Part shown: one piece after another, positions 44,061 to 56,310 of the stretch | Layout: each line of letters starts with the position of its first letter | Numbering within the stretch: the first letter of the stretch is position 1 | Source: Saururus chinensis | Lineage: Eukaryota > Streptophyta > Magnoliopsida > Piperales > Saururaceae | Assembly (NCBI GenBank): GCA_035235625.1 | Contig: CP141142.1 | Coordinates: 35,846,995-35,910,994 of the forward strand | Length of the DNA: 64,000 nt | Reading direction: 5' to 3' | Position numbers and translations under genes: made by a program | The notes under the pieces: model-generated | Seen by the model: only the letters and a program-made list of their open reading frames with translations | What the model was told of the DNA's origin: nothing | Database searches by the model: none

Positions 44061-46730
44061 TAGGCATAACTTGCAAAATTAAAAGTTTATATGCTTTGTT
44101 AAAACTTACACACAAGGGCTGTTTTTGTGTTTTCAGCTACAAGAAGGTTGACTAGAAATTGCCTAAACAGGTTGGGTATCATGCAAGAGGAAGAGTTTTT
44201 CATGCTCTTTTCTATCGTGCACCTTGCGATTGTGTTAGTATTGATATCAACTCCCATACGTACCTTAAACTTGATAATCATATCAATTGCTGTTAGAAGT
44301 GGGCATTACACTTAATGAGTTAAGCTCATATAATTAAGATGGGCATAATATTTATGTCGGTCACGCCCATGTTACTAAAGTGGGTCAAGCCCATATGATA
44401 GAGAACCTAAGCCCTCTTTGTGTTGAATGAGAATAACACATGCAAATTAGTTGAAGAAATAAATAATCTTATATCGCCTAGTAGAAGGTGATGATGTTGG
44501 TATATAAGACATTAATTTGGTCTTTCAAGTTAAGCGCTTGGGCCAACCCACTTTTGTGGGGGAGAAAGAGGTTGGAACAATACACCTAGGGGCAAATTCA
44601 TTTAGTTTGATTTTCTATTAACAAAAATGGGTTCAGTCTGTTTTCACTAAAAAATGTGTCTATTAATGGATGCGTCAAGAATGTATCCTTTAATGGATAG
44701 ACACATCCATTTGAACTGGAAAGGGTGTCTTAAATAGGATTTCCTATAAAATTATAAAAAATAATTTTGCTACTAATCCAATTTGGGATTTTCGCCTATT
44801 TCTTTTTCTGTGAGAGCATATATACTATAGTTCGTTGCATGTCCAATGTTGGAAGTACTTTTACAGTACGTAGTTAATCGTCTTATCCAAGGAAGCAGAT
44901 GCCAAAGAGTCTTAAGCACTGTTAAGGAGGGTAAATTTTATCTTAAGGACAGAGCAACTTGCTTAATTCGATCATAATTTTTTCAATAAAATTTTTCATT
45001 ACCATATTTACAAAGGTATAAAAATAATTACTCCTATGTGTGATTGAATTTTACAAGAAAACATGAAAAACACTTCTTAAGAAATTTAATTATAAATAAT
45101 TTATTTTCTTTTTACAAGATTGGAGTCTTTATTTGGATATTACATCTTCCTATTTTACTATCTGAATGAAAAAGGAAGAAGCAAGACCCAAGTGGGGATG
45201 AAAGACTTCTCATTAATGATACTATCAATAAATGGACGAAGGCAGAAGTTAAGGGAGAAATTATTAGGCGTACATGAAAACCGTGTTTAACACCAAACTT
45301 GTTAGACAGGGCTTGTGCGTGTATTACACAAATTGGTGGTGAGCACGATTTTCCTGTATGTATGAGCATACCTAATAATTTTTCAAATTAGGGACAATGT
45401 CAACAACTCGGTAATCTTCCAATGCCAAGGACTGCGTTTCTTTCATTGATTGTGCCCAGCAGTATCAAACGTCACTTTGATATTGCTTAATATCCTCATT
45501 ACTGTGCAATTAACCTTCAGTGTAAAGTAACGTTTTACTATAAAAAAGGGTAGCTCCCATGTCCACCTAACTTGAAAGAGAAGGACAAAACCCCATCTTC
45601 ATTTTCACCATTTAACCACTCCAAATGACTGCTGCCCAGTTTTCATATTGAGGAGATGGCAGATAACTTGAACGTGAAACATGCATGTCCCTCAGAAATT
45701 CACTTGCTAATGCCTTCAGGCTATCGTCAGCACAATGTTTACTTCCTACTATGCTGTGTGCAAAATCTAGGATTATTTTTAAATCGTCACCTCCTTACGT
45801 AAAATTAATTCCTTTGAAAGCGATTTGATTGCTAGAATTAAAATCCTTAATTTGTTTTACTAATTGAGAAGTGTCCTTCGAAAACAACAAAATACGATTA
45901 ATAAAAATACCTATAAAAACTCACATAAAAGTTTTCATTGAACTTCATAGTGCACCCAACACAAAGTTCTCAACTCGCTTATTTGGACTATTTATATCTG
46001 GACCAATCAAAATTCTGAGTTTTTTTATATAAAATTAATATTTACTTCTATAATAAAAAAATATATTATATGTTATGCTGTATGTTGAAAAATATGCACA
46101 ACGTGAATCGTGATATTATGACTTGCATGAGATACAGGGCAGACCAGTTATTCAAACTTATTTTCCCTCGAAGTAACATCGACCACATAATTGAAATCGC
46201 ACAGCTCAAAAGCTTCTCGCCACATACAAATGAGACTCTTACACAATAGTCTCTTATAGAATTCCACGAAACTTTTTGTACTACTTTTTGGATGCAACCA
46301 TCTCGCAATCTCCTAAATCAAATTGAATCCTCGTCTTCTTATGACGTTTACCCTACCAATAACTTCAAAAGCATTTAAGTAAACACCTGTTATTGCATCT
46401 GTCATTGATTTGGTCCGCAGCCTGTAGAAACCAAGCTTCCACCCTCCGCCGCACATGCAACGCCTCCGTGTTAAACCTTCAAGCCACATATAATTGCAAA
46501 TGACAAAGATACTGGCATTCACAGTCAAGTCCCCGGTGCTGCATGCTTTACCTGTACAACGACCTTTGCTTATACGACAATGGGGAAAGTAATGGACATG
46601 GTTGTTCGGCCTCCTCCTAATTTGACGTCACAGATGGATACTGTATCCTGATGGGCACAATTATGAATTATTCATACTTTGAATCATTGACAAGGCAGCT
46701 TGCTTTGTTCAGCTAGCAATTCAAGCTTCT

Positions 46731-48454
46731 AAGTTTGCACAACAGACTTTTGGAGGGATGAGAATGATTGAGTTTGCACATGGATTTGTTGTCATCAAAA
46801 GCAAAAGGAAGATTTTCTTCCATTAATGACAAGCAATAGGGAAAGATATAGTGGGGGAGGGGATTGGATGTCCCAGATGTGCTTGCTATATTTGTCTAAA
46901 GAAATTCATAGCTGAAGAATGTGGCCTCAAATATTGACAAATAGAATGAACATCACTTCCTATTGTAGAGGAGATTTGGAGCAAGCTTTGGCCATGACAC
47001 ATGGTTGTGTATCCCACTAACTGGAGCATGGGACAAAGATACATGGAAGTCATAAAGAATATGATTCCCTGCGCAGTTAGCTGGCCTTGAATGGAATACA
47101 AACAGAAAATTTTTATTTCAACGTTATGATTTGAAGCACAATATCTGCTTCCTGTGTAAAAAAACTCAAATAGTTTTTGTACATTGGATGAGTTGCATAT
47201 AGATTATATTTAATTAATTTCAAACCTTGAACTATTTTCCTTGAATTGAGCATATGTGCAAATCCACTAATAGATCAACTGGAACATGTTAATGTTAGCT
47301 CAATTTTACAATTGTTCTATTCAGTAAGCTATCACCGGTTGCTGATTGCTCCGTTTCAACTTGTGGGAGACAATGTTTTTGAAACCAGGCCACTTTCAAA
47401 GGAAAAAGTTGTTTGGTTTAACAATTGAACTGACGGCTAGAAGGGATATCAATGTGCTGTTATAATTCTACAAAAGAAAATGATAATCCTACTCCATTTT
47501 CTCTAAACAAAAAATCTAGTCCAATCTCTAATTGGATGGAAAAAAACAAATCTCTCTGTTGCAATGCCAGGCGTAACTCACTTTTTCTATTGAATTGAAG
47601 GTTGGAGTAAACTTTTGATGTAGAGAAAGCGGAGTAGGAGTATCAACTTCATTTCCTTGAAGCACTGAAATGTAAAATTCTGGCCATGGTTCACAAATTC
47701 ACAGCTAAAAGTGGTATCAGTCCATGTATTTACTATTATATACATCAAAACCCTAAATGATATTCCTTCCATCTTATATTAATATCTACATTTAAAAAAT
47801 AGTGATTTTTATTGAGGGGTAAAACCCACATCTAAAAAAGGAAAAATAAGTTTATGATATATTTAATAAAGTTCTCAATCACTAAATTCAAAATAGAACT
47901 ATAAATTTAAGAGAGAAGGGAGTATTTAGATATATAGTTGTGCATCTCAAATAACGAGGACTTGTCCTGTATTGTTTTCATGCAAGGTGTACAAAATTCA
48001 AAATTTAGCTTGGAAACGTAAATTGTGCATAAGGTACATGGAGCCTAAACCAAAGCATCTAAAACTTCATAGTCTCACTAATGAAAGCCCAACAAAAAAA
48101 GCAATTATATTTTCAATGACACTAAATAAAAATCTAGAATATTGCAACTTTTCAAAATGAACTCATGAATAATAGGAAGATAATCTCTAACTAAATCTAT
48201 AAGAATGAGTCTATATGCACCACAATAATCCCTTTAGTGCCCAATAACCCTAGAAACCCCTCATAAATTTATGAGTAAAATGGGTACTAATGGGATTATC
48301 GGGGTGCATATAGATGCGTACAATATATAAATTTATGCAGTAACTAATAGTATATAGCATTGGTAGCTGACACTATTAGTAACAAAATTATAACAATCAA
48401 CAATGAAAAATATTTAGTTATTTATATAGAAACTCACATATCCTCTTATAATAG
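46731..48454. other. Spacer between the duplicated segments
   Basis: No gene is recognised; short open frames are not supported. A complete Stowaway-like element lies at 47763-47922. Confidence 0.4.
47763..47922. mobile_element. Stowaway-like MITE, 160 bp
   Basis: It begins TTCCTTCCATCTTATATTAA and ends TTTAAGAGAGAAGGGAG, between TA dinucleotides (47761-47762 and 47923-47924). It belongs to the same family as the truncated copy at 37080-37224. Confidence 0.75.
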
Positions 48455-48872
48455 TAAGCTCCCTTGTGAAAATAAGCCCAACATAAGGAATACATAAAAC
48501 TCTTCATGCATGAATCAACGACGTACATGATAGTGCACATTAACATCATCGATACTGGCAAGGGCAGAGCCACATATCATGTTAGGGGGGCAATCCCCCC
48601 CAGAAACTTTTTGTAATTATGTGTTTATTAACAGTCATGCCTAAAATAATTGCATTTTCCCCTTTCAACTTTTCTCTTTATGCAATATATTATACTTCCT
48701 ATATATGTCTTTTATTCATGTTTGCCCATCCTCACCCGAAGTCTCGGATCCACCCTTGGTACTAGCTCTAATGTCTGCTAGTGTGTACGCCGTCGATCTC
48801 AAATATAAGGGCTCCCATGTGTTTTTTTCTCTAGGCTCATTGTCAAAGTGGAGCATAAAAAATTATTCCCAA
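48455..48872. mobile_element. Mutator-like MITE split by a hAT-like MITE
   Basis: The outer parts match the 223-bp family at 3218 and 52456. They are AAGCCCAACATAAGGAATAC and a GTGCACATTAAC block on the left, and GTCGATCTCAAATATAAGG and AGTGGAGCATAAAAAATTAT on the right. They are separated by the insertion at 48559-48757. The outer boundaries are approximate. Confidence 0.6.
48559..48757. mobile_element. hAT-like MITE, 199 bp, nested
   Basis: It begins CAAGGGCAGAGCCACAT and ends GGATCCACCCTT, with terminal inverted repeats of the CAGGGGCGGAGCC type common to plant hAT MITEs. The 8-bp flanks are GATACTGG (48551-48558) and GGTACTAG (48758-48765), 6 of 8 identical with only transitions. A GGGGGGCAATCCCCCCC palindrome lies inside. 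Confidence 0.7.
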
Positions 48873-51800
48873 TATAAGATGGTCTATCATTCATCAACAG
48901 AACAACTATAAAAATTAAATCATGGGTCACTTTTTATAAATAACTTAAAAAAAAGGTAAGTAATTTAGAAGTCCTAATTAATTAAGAAAGAAATTATATA
49001 TTAATTTTATCAATTATATTAGAGATTAAAAATAATTTTCTTCTATACTTACGTTGTTGGACAGTGACTCCTAATTGTTAATTAAGATGACACTCATATT
49101 GAAGTTTTTTTATTGATAGCTCATATTCATTATATATATTTTTTTACAATTACTAGAATTGTTGTTTTGTTATGCATATTGTCAATATTTATTTCTTATC
49201 ATATAAAAACTATTGTGTTTAGCATGTGCAATTTGACTAATAAAAAGATAAAATATGGGGTCATATTAGTTTATGCCTCCTTGCTCCATCTCCATCTATC
49301 TCACGCCTTATACATGTCAGTGTGAGCTCATATTCATACAAACTTTTTTTATATAAAATTATAAGAGCAACTCCAATAGGAGATGTCAAATTGTCTTATT
49401 AGAGATGCTCAAGTGGCATCCATATGCTTACGTGACAATTTAACTTTTTTTAAATTCTAATCATAAATATTATTTAAAAAGAAATATATAAAAAAATAAA
49501 AAACAGTAAAAAAAAGGTAAAAAAACAGAAGAAAAAGTGTCATAAATATCCCCCTAGTTAGAAATGGATGAGATGCCATTACTTTTGGCTTTTCTTACCA
49601 TGGGGACGCCATTTGAAAACCATGTCCCATCCTAAAGATGCACTAAAAAGATCGATTTCACCTTTGCCCAGTCATCCATGCGCTAAAACCAAGCGAGGCC
49701 ACACTAAAATAAGGGGCAAATAAGATTTTTTTAATGCTTCCACATTGTATTAGAAATTGCCCCTCAATAGTATTAACTAATCTTAATATATTTTAATAAG
49801 AAATGTAGGAAATATTTCCTAATTATAATTTTTTTAAAATCTTAATGTGTTAATTGTAAAGTTTTTTAGCTTTTGTTTTCTCTTAATAATTTGTCTCAGA
49901 CGGTGCAGGAGTTGGGGGATGGGCTGATGCCTGATTGGACGATAGTGGCGGTATAGAAGTGATGTTACAGTTGGCCGACCTCATTATTCAATTGGGAAAG
50001 TACTTAAACAATTATTTTTCCATATGGTTCAGTCTTCTAGTTCTTTAATTAGCAAGTCTGTACTTTTAATCAATGGGGAACAGCAAACACCCAAAACCTT
50101 ATCATTTTGCTGTAAATTTTACGCAATAGTTACCATGCCTTGCCTCCGCAGTTTTCAAGTTCATGACCAAATATTCCTAATGATTATAAATATTCCTAAT
50201 GATTATAAGTGTTCATCTTATATTAATCTAATGAAGTTTTGGACTGGTTCAAACTAATTGCTTGATCACATACTTCAGCCATAACTTCCAAAATGAAAAT
50301 TCCGTGTGCTCTGTCACAACTTACAAACAAGGGCTCACTATGTCACCAGTTATATACGCGCCTATCAATCTCATGATGAATGACCGTCGTGCATTCTTTA
50401 TATTGGGCTTATAGTGAGTGGGGATATTAAAACTCTTCTTATACAAGCAGGGGCTATTTTGGTATTTTTTTAGCTACAAGAAGGTTGGCAAGAAATTGTC
50501 TACACAGGTCAAGTATGTATCATGTGAGATGCTTGAGTATAAATGTTATTTTATTTTTTATTTTCACATGATTGGAGTTGAAATTTATATTTTCCTATTT
50601 TGCATTTAAAATGAACAAGGAAGAAGTGAGACCTAAGCGGGTATAAGACTTTTTATTAGAATGTTACTATTTGAACCCCTATTTTATCTATGTATGTCCC
50701 GTTACTTATCCACCTTGAATGTAAAACGTAAAACTACTAACTTAAACCCCAATGCAACAAAATATACAAAATGGCATTGTTTGAAATTTTTATTACTGTG
50801 TATACCCCGCCCTTCCTCCCTCTAGGCTTCACCCTTGTCAAAAAGTTCTTTAGCTTCAACTCCGATCTCCCTTAGCATCACTTGGCTAACAACTCTACCT
50901 GATCCCTCTTTGTTTCCACCAGAACCAAATTTCTCCGTTAGCGCCTCTAGCTCAAGCTTTCTCTATTTCACCTCCACCGGAACTCTAATATTTTTTTGCG
51001 CCACTACCAGTGCCTCGAGCTCCAGATCTCCCATTCTAGCACCTCTACCAGTGCCTTTAGCTTCAGATCTCTCGCTCTAGCACCTCCACTAGCGACTCCA
51101 GATCCAGCATTTGCCCTTGTCATTAAAAAAGTTATTTTTTTATTTTCCCACTATTTTGTGATTGAGATGCGATGCGTAGGTTTTTTTTGGCTGTGTGGTG
51201 ATTTCATGTTTGTCATCCGTCTTTGGTGTATGATTGACATTATATTTCTTTTATTTTTAGGTTCGTTTCTTCTAATTCTTCTTTTTGTTTGTTCTTTTAT
51301 GTTGATTTTGACTGCGTAGTGTCTTCACATTCATGGAAAAGCTATTTAGTAGTCTGGTTTTTTTATTTTGAGATGTATGAATCTTGTTTTGTTGCTGCAA
51401 TTTTTACTCGCATGCTTCAATCTTTGATGTCTAAATTACATTTCTTAGGTTGTTTTATTTTTCAATTAATTGGAGCATGCTTTAATTGATCGTGTCTTTA
51501 TTCCTGAAACTAGAATCAGAGAGGATGAGAATGTGGGAAACAACATATTGTTCCCATGTCAATTTGCTTGTTGTAAGCTCTATTTTTTTTCTTTTCCCAT
51601 CAATAGCTAAGAAGTATTTTTAATGCTCCACTAAAACAATGCTTCTAGAGTCATGGTAATCCTTCAGCCAGTGGTATTAGCATTCCTTATATTAACCATG
51701 TACCGTCGATCTTAAATATCAAGGTTCCCATGTATGCTGGGCTCATTGTCATAGTGAAATATAAAAAACTCTTCCTTATCATTAAACAACGGAAGGCATA

Positions 51801-52455
51801 AGTAAGGGGAAAAATTATTAGAGATATCATAAAATCATGTTCAACACAAATACTTGTTAGGCAATGCAATAATTTGTGATCTCATATAAAAATAACATGC
51901 TTGTGAAACACAAATTGGTGGTGAGCACAATTTCCCGTTATTTATGAGCATACCTAATAATTGCTCAAATTAGGTACAATGTCGACAGCTCGGTAATCTT
52001 CCAATGCTAAAAATAGCGTTTCTTTCATTGAGTGTGCCCAACGGTATCAATCGTCATTGTGCAGCCAACTTTGATATTGCTTAATATCCTACTTATTGTG
52101 AAATTAACCCTAAGTGTGAAGTACCGTTTTATTATTAAAAAGGGGTAGCTCCCCGGACCCATGTACCCACGTAACTTGAAAGAGAAGGGCAAAACCAATC
52201 TTCATTTTCAACATTTACGTCTAAGTAACCACTCCTAATGACAGAAATACCTGCTGCCCAATTTTCTTTTTGAGATGACAGATGACTTGAATGTGAAATA
52301 CGCATGTCCCCTAGAAATCCACTTGCTAATGGCTCCTGGATATTTTCAGCACAATTTTTACTTCCTACTATGCTATGTTTAGTCAAAATTTAGGTTTATT
52401 TTTAAATCCTCACCTCTTTGTGTAAAATTCATTTGATGTGAAAGCGCTTTGATTG

Positions 52456-52678
52456 GGAAGTATTTTTTATGCTCCACTCAGAGCATGAGCCGAGCGTAAG
52501 GAACGCTAAAAAACCGTCAGATCTTAAAATCGGTGGTGCACATACTAGCGCACATTAGCGTAAGTCATACTTACGCTAACGTGCGCTAGCATGTGCACAA
52601 CCGATCTTGAGATCTGACAATTCCCCAGCATTCCTTATGTTCGGCTTATACTAAAGAGGGAGCATAAAAAATGCTTCC
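52456..52678. mobile_element. Mutator-like MITE, 223 bp, copy 2, with perfect 9-bp duplication
   Basis: It begins GGAAGTATTTTTTATGC and ends GCATAAAAAATGCTTCC, and most of its length forms a foldback. It is flanked by exact CTTTGATTG at 52447-52455 and 52679-52687. The homologous place in duplication copy 1 (about 45820) reads GCGATTTGATTGCTAGAATT with no insertion. This gives both a target duplication and an empty site, so the boundaries are firm. Confidence 0.93.
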
Positions 52679-52894
52679 CTTTGATTGCTAAAATTAAAAT
52701 CCTTAATTTGTTTTACTAACAAGAAAACAGCAAACGCGACCAACCTCGCTGCAATCAGAGCCATTTACAGCTAGCTACACATCCCAATGTATTTTGTTTG
52801 TACTAGGAAAAAATTAATATATGCACGAGGTTGCATATTGAAAAATACGTGCCCTACACAACGAAGATAAGAAGCTGTTGGAGGAGGAAGACGT

Positions 52895-53130
52895 TCTGGG
52901 CATGCACTTCCCATAGCCAGCGAGGGGCCATGGCCAGCACAAAGCTTGGTCATGGCCAGAGCCTGGCGACCATGGCCAGCGAGCAACCATGGCCACACAT
53001 AGCAGCCATGGCCAGAGCCAACGACCATGGTCCATGTGGGCCGAACTGGCAATGGCCATGGCCAGCGGCCAGACCATCTCTGCCCATGGCTGGCAGCGGT
53101 GGCGATGACTAGCTCTGGCCGTATCCGCCG
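52895..53130. repeat. GC-rich cluster of CCATGGCC palindromes
   Basis: CCATGG or GGCCATGGCC cores recur about seven times in 180 bases, with linkers such as AGCGAGCAA and AGAGCCAACGA. Open frames exist on both strands (93 residues plus, up to 129 minus) because stops are rare in such DNA; none has family features. A short related stretch recurs at 53795-53880. Confidence 0.75.
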
Positions 53131-53345
53131 CCGCGTATCCGGCCATGTCTGCGATGACATGAAACATACTGTTTACTCGAATGTCAAGTTTCAACCGTAA
53201 CGTCGGCTGGCAAGAAGTACGGAGTACGGCCCGAAGTATGACCGTTCCAAGGACTGCCGGGTCGCTGGATTATCTCGTGATAGACTAGGAGAATTCACTT
53301 CTCGATGCCTATTGGTTCCTACTGCTTCATTCTCTTCGTACGACC

Positions 53346-53790
53346 GTGGGGTTCAAATGCCATTGTCTGAGTCCTAGAATACTTGATCTGATTACAAAGG
53401 AGTCTCTGGAACTCATAATTTCAGCAGCAAAGGTTGATAACAAACATATTTGTCAAAAATATTTACTCCAAATATGTTCGAACTTTGGAAGCCATGGGCT
53501 AATCGACAAGCTCACAAGCTTACTGGAAACATCTGAAAATCCGCTTATTCAAACAACGATATCCACTAAGATGGCAGAAAATGGAAGCAACGAAACAGTG
53601 TATGAAGTCCTTCCACGAATACCTATTAGCCAGTTGGCAGATTTGCTTGGACCAGATTCAGAAGAGTTTCATGAGAGTGTGTTTACCACTCTATGTCATT
53701 GGCCATGCATGGCTGGAATGTCGAATGCTGTGAAGAGAGTGTTAGAGTCGGCCCAGTCGGGTGTTGACAGGAAGCTCATTAGAAGCCATG
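53346..53790 (+). pseudogene. Captured gene fragment, possibly ARM-repeat type
   Basis: An open frame of about 150 residues has normal coding composition and an alpha-helical, Leu-rich pattern: ESLELIISAAK, then CQKYLLQICSNFGSHGLIDKL, then SLLETSENPLIQTTIS, then LADLLGPDSEEFHESV. Helical repeats with a G-L-I-x-x-L-x-x-L-L core suggest an armadillo-like protein, but I cannot name the family. After about 53790 the frame runs into the CCATGGCC-type repeat, so its true C-terminus is missing. The segment is absent from duplication copy 1, which supports insertion or capture. Whether it is transcribed is unknown. Confidence 0.45.
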
Positions 53791-54769
53791 CAGGATCAGG
53801 CTGGCCAGGCCAGCGAGCTGCTCTGGCCATGGCCACCATCGCCGGTCTGTCCAGAGGCGAGGGGGAGGAGGGGAACTAAAAATCAAGGAGGGGCGTTTTA
53901 GGCATTAAAAAAATCTTAAATGAGGCGTTGGTAAACTTGGAATATTTTTGTCCTTTTAAAAAAAATTTAAATACAGATTAAAATTAATATATATATATAT
54001 ATATATAACAAATGGATTAAAGTAAAATTTAAACCAAAACAAAGACCTATTCGTAAATTTGTCTTTTTTATTAGACCTATTAGACGTAACCATCACGCAG
54101 TGTCCTAAATCAAATTGAAATCGTCTTCTTCCCATGGCGTTTCCCCACCAATGAATTGACTTGGCTCACAGTGCGTAGAAACTTCAAAAGCTTCAAGATG
54201 CTTCCCCGCCGCACATCCGTGTTAAACAGTGTAGCCACATAAAATTGCAAATAACAAGATATTCGCATTAACTGTCGGCGATATGTAATAAGGAGACGGT
54301 GTGATAAGTCATGCATAGGACATGACAGAGGATGGCCTCGCAAGAGAACGGAAACTTCAGTCTTATATTGTCCATTATTTGGATTTGACATGTAAACCTC
54401 GAGTCCCCGGTGCTGCATGTTTTGGAACGTCCTCTGCTTATACAGGAAGGAGGAAGGTAACGGACACGGTTGTCAATTTGGACCCTTTCTAACTTGACGT
54501 GAAAGATGAATACTGTACCCTGACAGGCACCATTATCGATTATTTATGCATTACTCAACTAGTTCCTCAGATGAGGGGTGAGTTTTTCAACGAGTCCCGC
54601 AAAAGTTACCCATTTTAGCCTTTCAGACTTCTATTTTTTTCCTAGTATCCCCCAAAATAAAAAAAAATATTTTTTTTAATTTTCTCCTCCTGCCTTCCCC
54701 CATCTTTTCTTATTTATATTTTTTTCATCCCACCTTTTTTTCCTTTCTCTTCAACGTCAACTCTGACAG

Positions 54770-55400
54770 CTACTGAGATGAACTCCAACAACTACTAGCC
54801 AGATCTGGCCAACAGCGACAGCAGTGACATGCAGAGGTCGCGGCCAACACGCTAGCCGACAACGGCGGCAGCAACCCGTAGAGGCCATGGCCAACGCGCT
54901 AGCCAGCAGCGACCCGCAAAGGCCGCGGCCAGCATGCTAGCCTGCAATTGCGGCCGTGACCTGCAGAGGCCGCGGCCAGCGCACTGGCCAGCCGCAGCAG
55001 CCGCAACCAGCGCACTGGCCAACCGCAGTAGCCGCAACCAGTGTGAGGTCGCCGCACGCTGGCTGGATCTGGCGGGCTACATGGCCAGCCTCTGCTGGCT
55101 GCGTGGCTAGCCTCTGCTGGCGGCGTGGTTGGCCGCGGCGGCCGTGACCCGCAGAGGCCGTGGCCAGCGCACTGGCCAGCCGAAGCAGCCGCAACCAGTG
55201 TGAGGTCGCCGCACGTTGGCTGGATCTGGCAGGCTACATGGCCAGCCTCTGCTGGCTGCGTGGCTGGCTTCTGCTGGTGGCGCGGCCAATTGTTGCTGGC
55301 TGCGCGGCTGGCTTCTGCTGGCGGCGAGACTGGTCGTTGCTGGAGGTGCGGCCGGCCTCTGTTGGCTACGTGGCTAGTCGCCGCCGTTGATGCCAATCCG
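54770..55400. repeat. GC-rich GGCCAGC/CTGGCC repeat with a 157-bp internal duplication
   Basis: GTGTGAGGTCGCCGCACG occurs at 55041 and 55198, each followed by TTGGCTGGATCTGGC-like sequence and the ACATGGCCAGCCTCTGCTGG block. The whole stretch is built from GGCCAGC, GCGGCC and TGCTGGC motifs. Ala/Arg-rich open frames on both strands (up to 165 residues on the minus strand) are by-products of this composition. It resembles the CCATGGCC cluster at 52.9 kb. Confidence 0.75.
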
Positions 55401-55585
55401 CCAGTGCCGGAGAAGGAGTGGGGGAAATGAAAGTGGGAAGATGAGAAGTGGGATAAATATGGGGGATATGAGATATTTCAAAAAAAATAGGGTGGGGTAA
55501 GAAAATAACGGGGGACATAGGAAAAAAGAGGGGTATAAATAGCCATCTTCTAAATATTAATGACTCCTCGAATGGGCTCATTACC

Positions 55586-55832
55586 GGTGAAGTATTTTTT
55601 ATGTCTCTCGGGCAATGAGCCATGTTCTATTTTGACAATGAGTCAAGCTTAAGAAATACAAGTAAAATATTTATTTTTAAGATCAACTATGCTTATGCAA
55701 GTGCATGTTAACATAAATATTATTAATATTATATATGCACTAATAGGTAAGCCGTTATTTTGAAAATAGATGTCACATACATTTCTTTTGCTCAGCTCAA
55801 AGTGAAGAAGGAACATAAAAAATTCTTTTTAT
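55586..55832. mobile_element. Mutator-like MITE, decayed copy
   Basis: The left GTGAAGTATTTTTTATGTC and right GGAACATAAAAAATTCTT ends match the 223-bp family, and GGCAATGAGCC and TTGCTCAGCTC pair internally. No convincing 9-bp duplication remains. Boundaries are approximate. Confidence 0.55.
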
Positions 55833-55879
55833 TATTAAAGAGTAATATGAAAAACTCTTCCTAATATAAAAAGGGGCTT

Positions 55880-56310
55880 CTACAATAAATGTGTTTGTCT
55901 TAGAAGGTTCATCTTTTGTCGCAAAAAAGTTTTTGCAACGAAAAAAAATTTGTGCAGTTTTATTGCAAGGCATCACAAAAAGTCATTATGACAAATTTTT
56001 ATTTATCATAAATAATATACTCTTTTACGATAAATTTATTTGTTGCAAAAAAGTAATTATTATGTCTCAAAAACTATAATTGTTTGAGATAAATTCATCG
56101 CAAATGATATTAAAGTATTTGCGACAAATGATATATGTCGCAAAAAGATTAACATGTGTATATTTTTACAATATTAGTGACAACCCGAATTAGTCACAAA
56201 TGATTGTAATATATTTGCAACAAAATAAATTTCATTTGCGACAAGAGAAGTTTGTTGCAAAAGATCTTTAATGACAAATTTAATTTGTCGCTAATTGCAA
56301 AGACTATACC
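55880..56310. repeat. CACTA subterminal repeats (TTTGCGACAAA type)
   Basis: Short motifs TTTGTCGCAAA, TTTGCAACAAA, ATTTGCGACAAA and ATGTCGCAAAAA alternate in both orientations. In En/Spm such motifs are the binding sites for TNPA. An 11-base G run follows at 56336-56346. Confidence 0.75.

Larger units (their letters stand above)
42590..46730. repeat. Segmental duplication, copy 1
   Basis: Long colinear matches to 48930-54560 include the GACGGTGCAGGAGTTGGGGG block (43234 here, about 49900 in copy 2), CAGTTGGCCGACC, the ATTAGCAAGTCT...ACTTTTAATCAATGGG block, the CTCGGTAATCTTCCAATGC block (about 45410 and 51990), and the CCCCGGTGCTGCATG block (about 46530 and 54405). Identity looks like roughly 80-85 percent by eye, so the duplication is old. 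No gene is recognised in it. A hAT-like MITE (43735-44060) is present only in this copy. Confidence 0.8.
48930..54560. repeat. Segmental duplication, copy 2
   Basis: It is colinear with 42590-46730 in the same orientation, but longer. It carries about 1.1 kb of extra sequence at 50660-51780, a Mutator-like MITE at 52456-52678, and about 1.3 kb of GC-rich chimeric sequence at roughly 52725-54060. Copy 1 has its own unshared segment at about 45880-46290. Confidence 0.8.

Noticed and set aside
54899-55396. 165-residue Ala/Arg-rich minus-strand frame and several overlapping frames
   Set aside because: They arise from the GC-rich GGCCAGC repeat, are open in several frames on both strands, and show no domain or start context.
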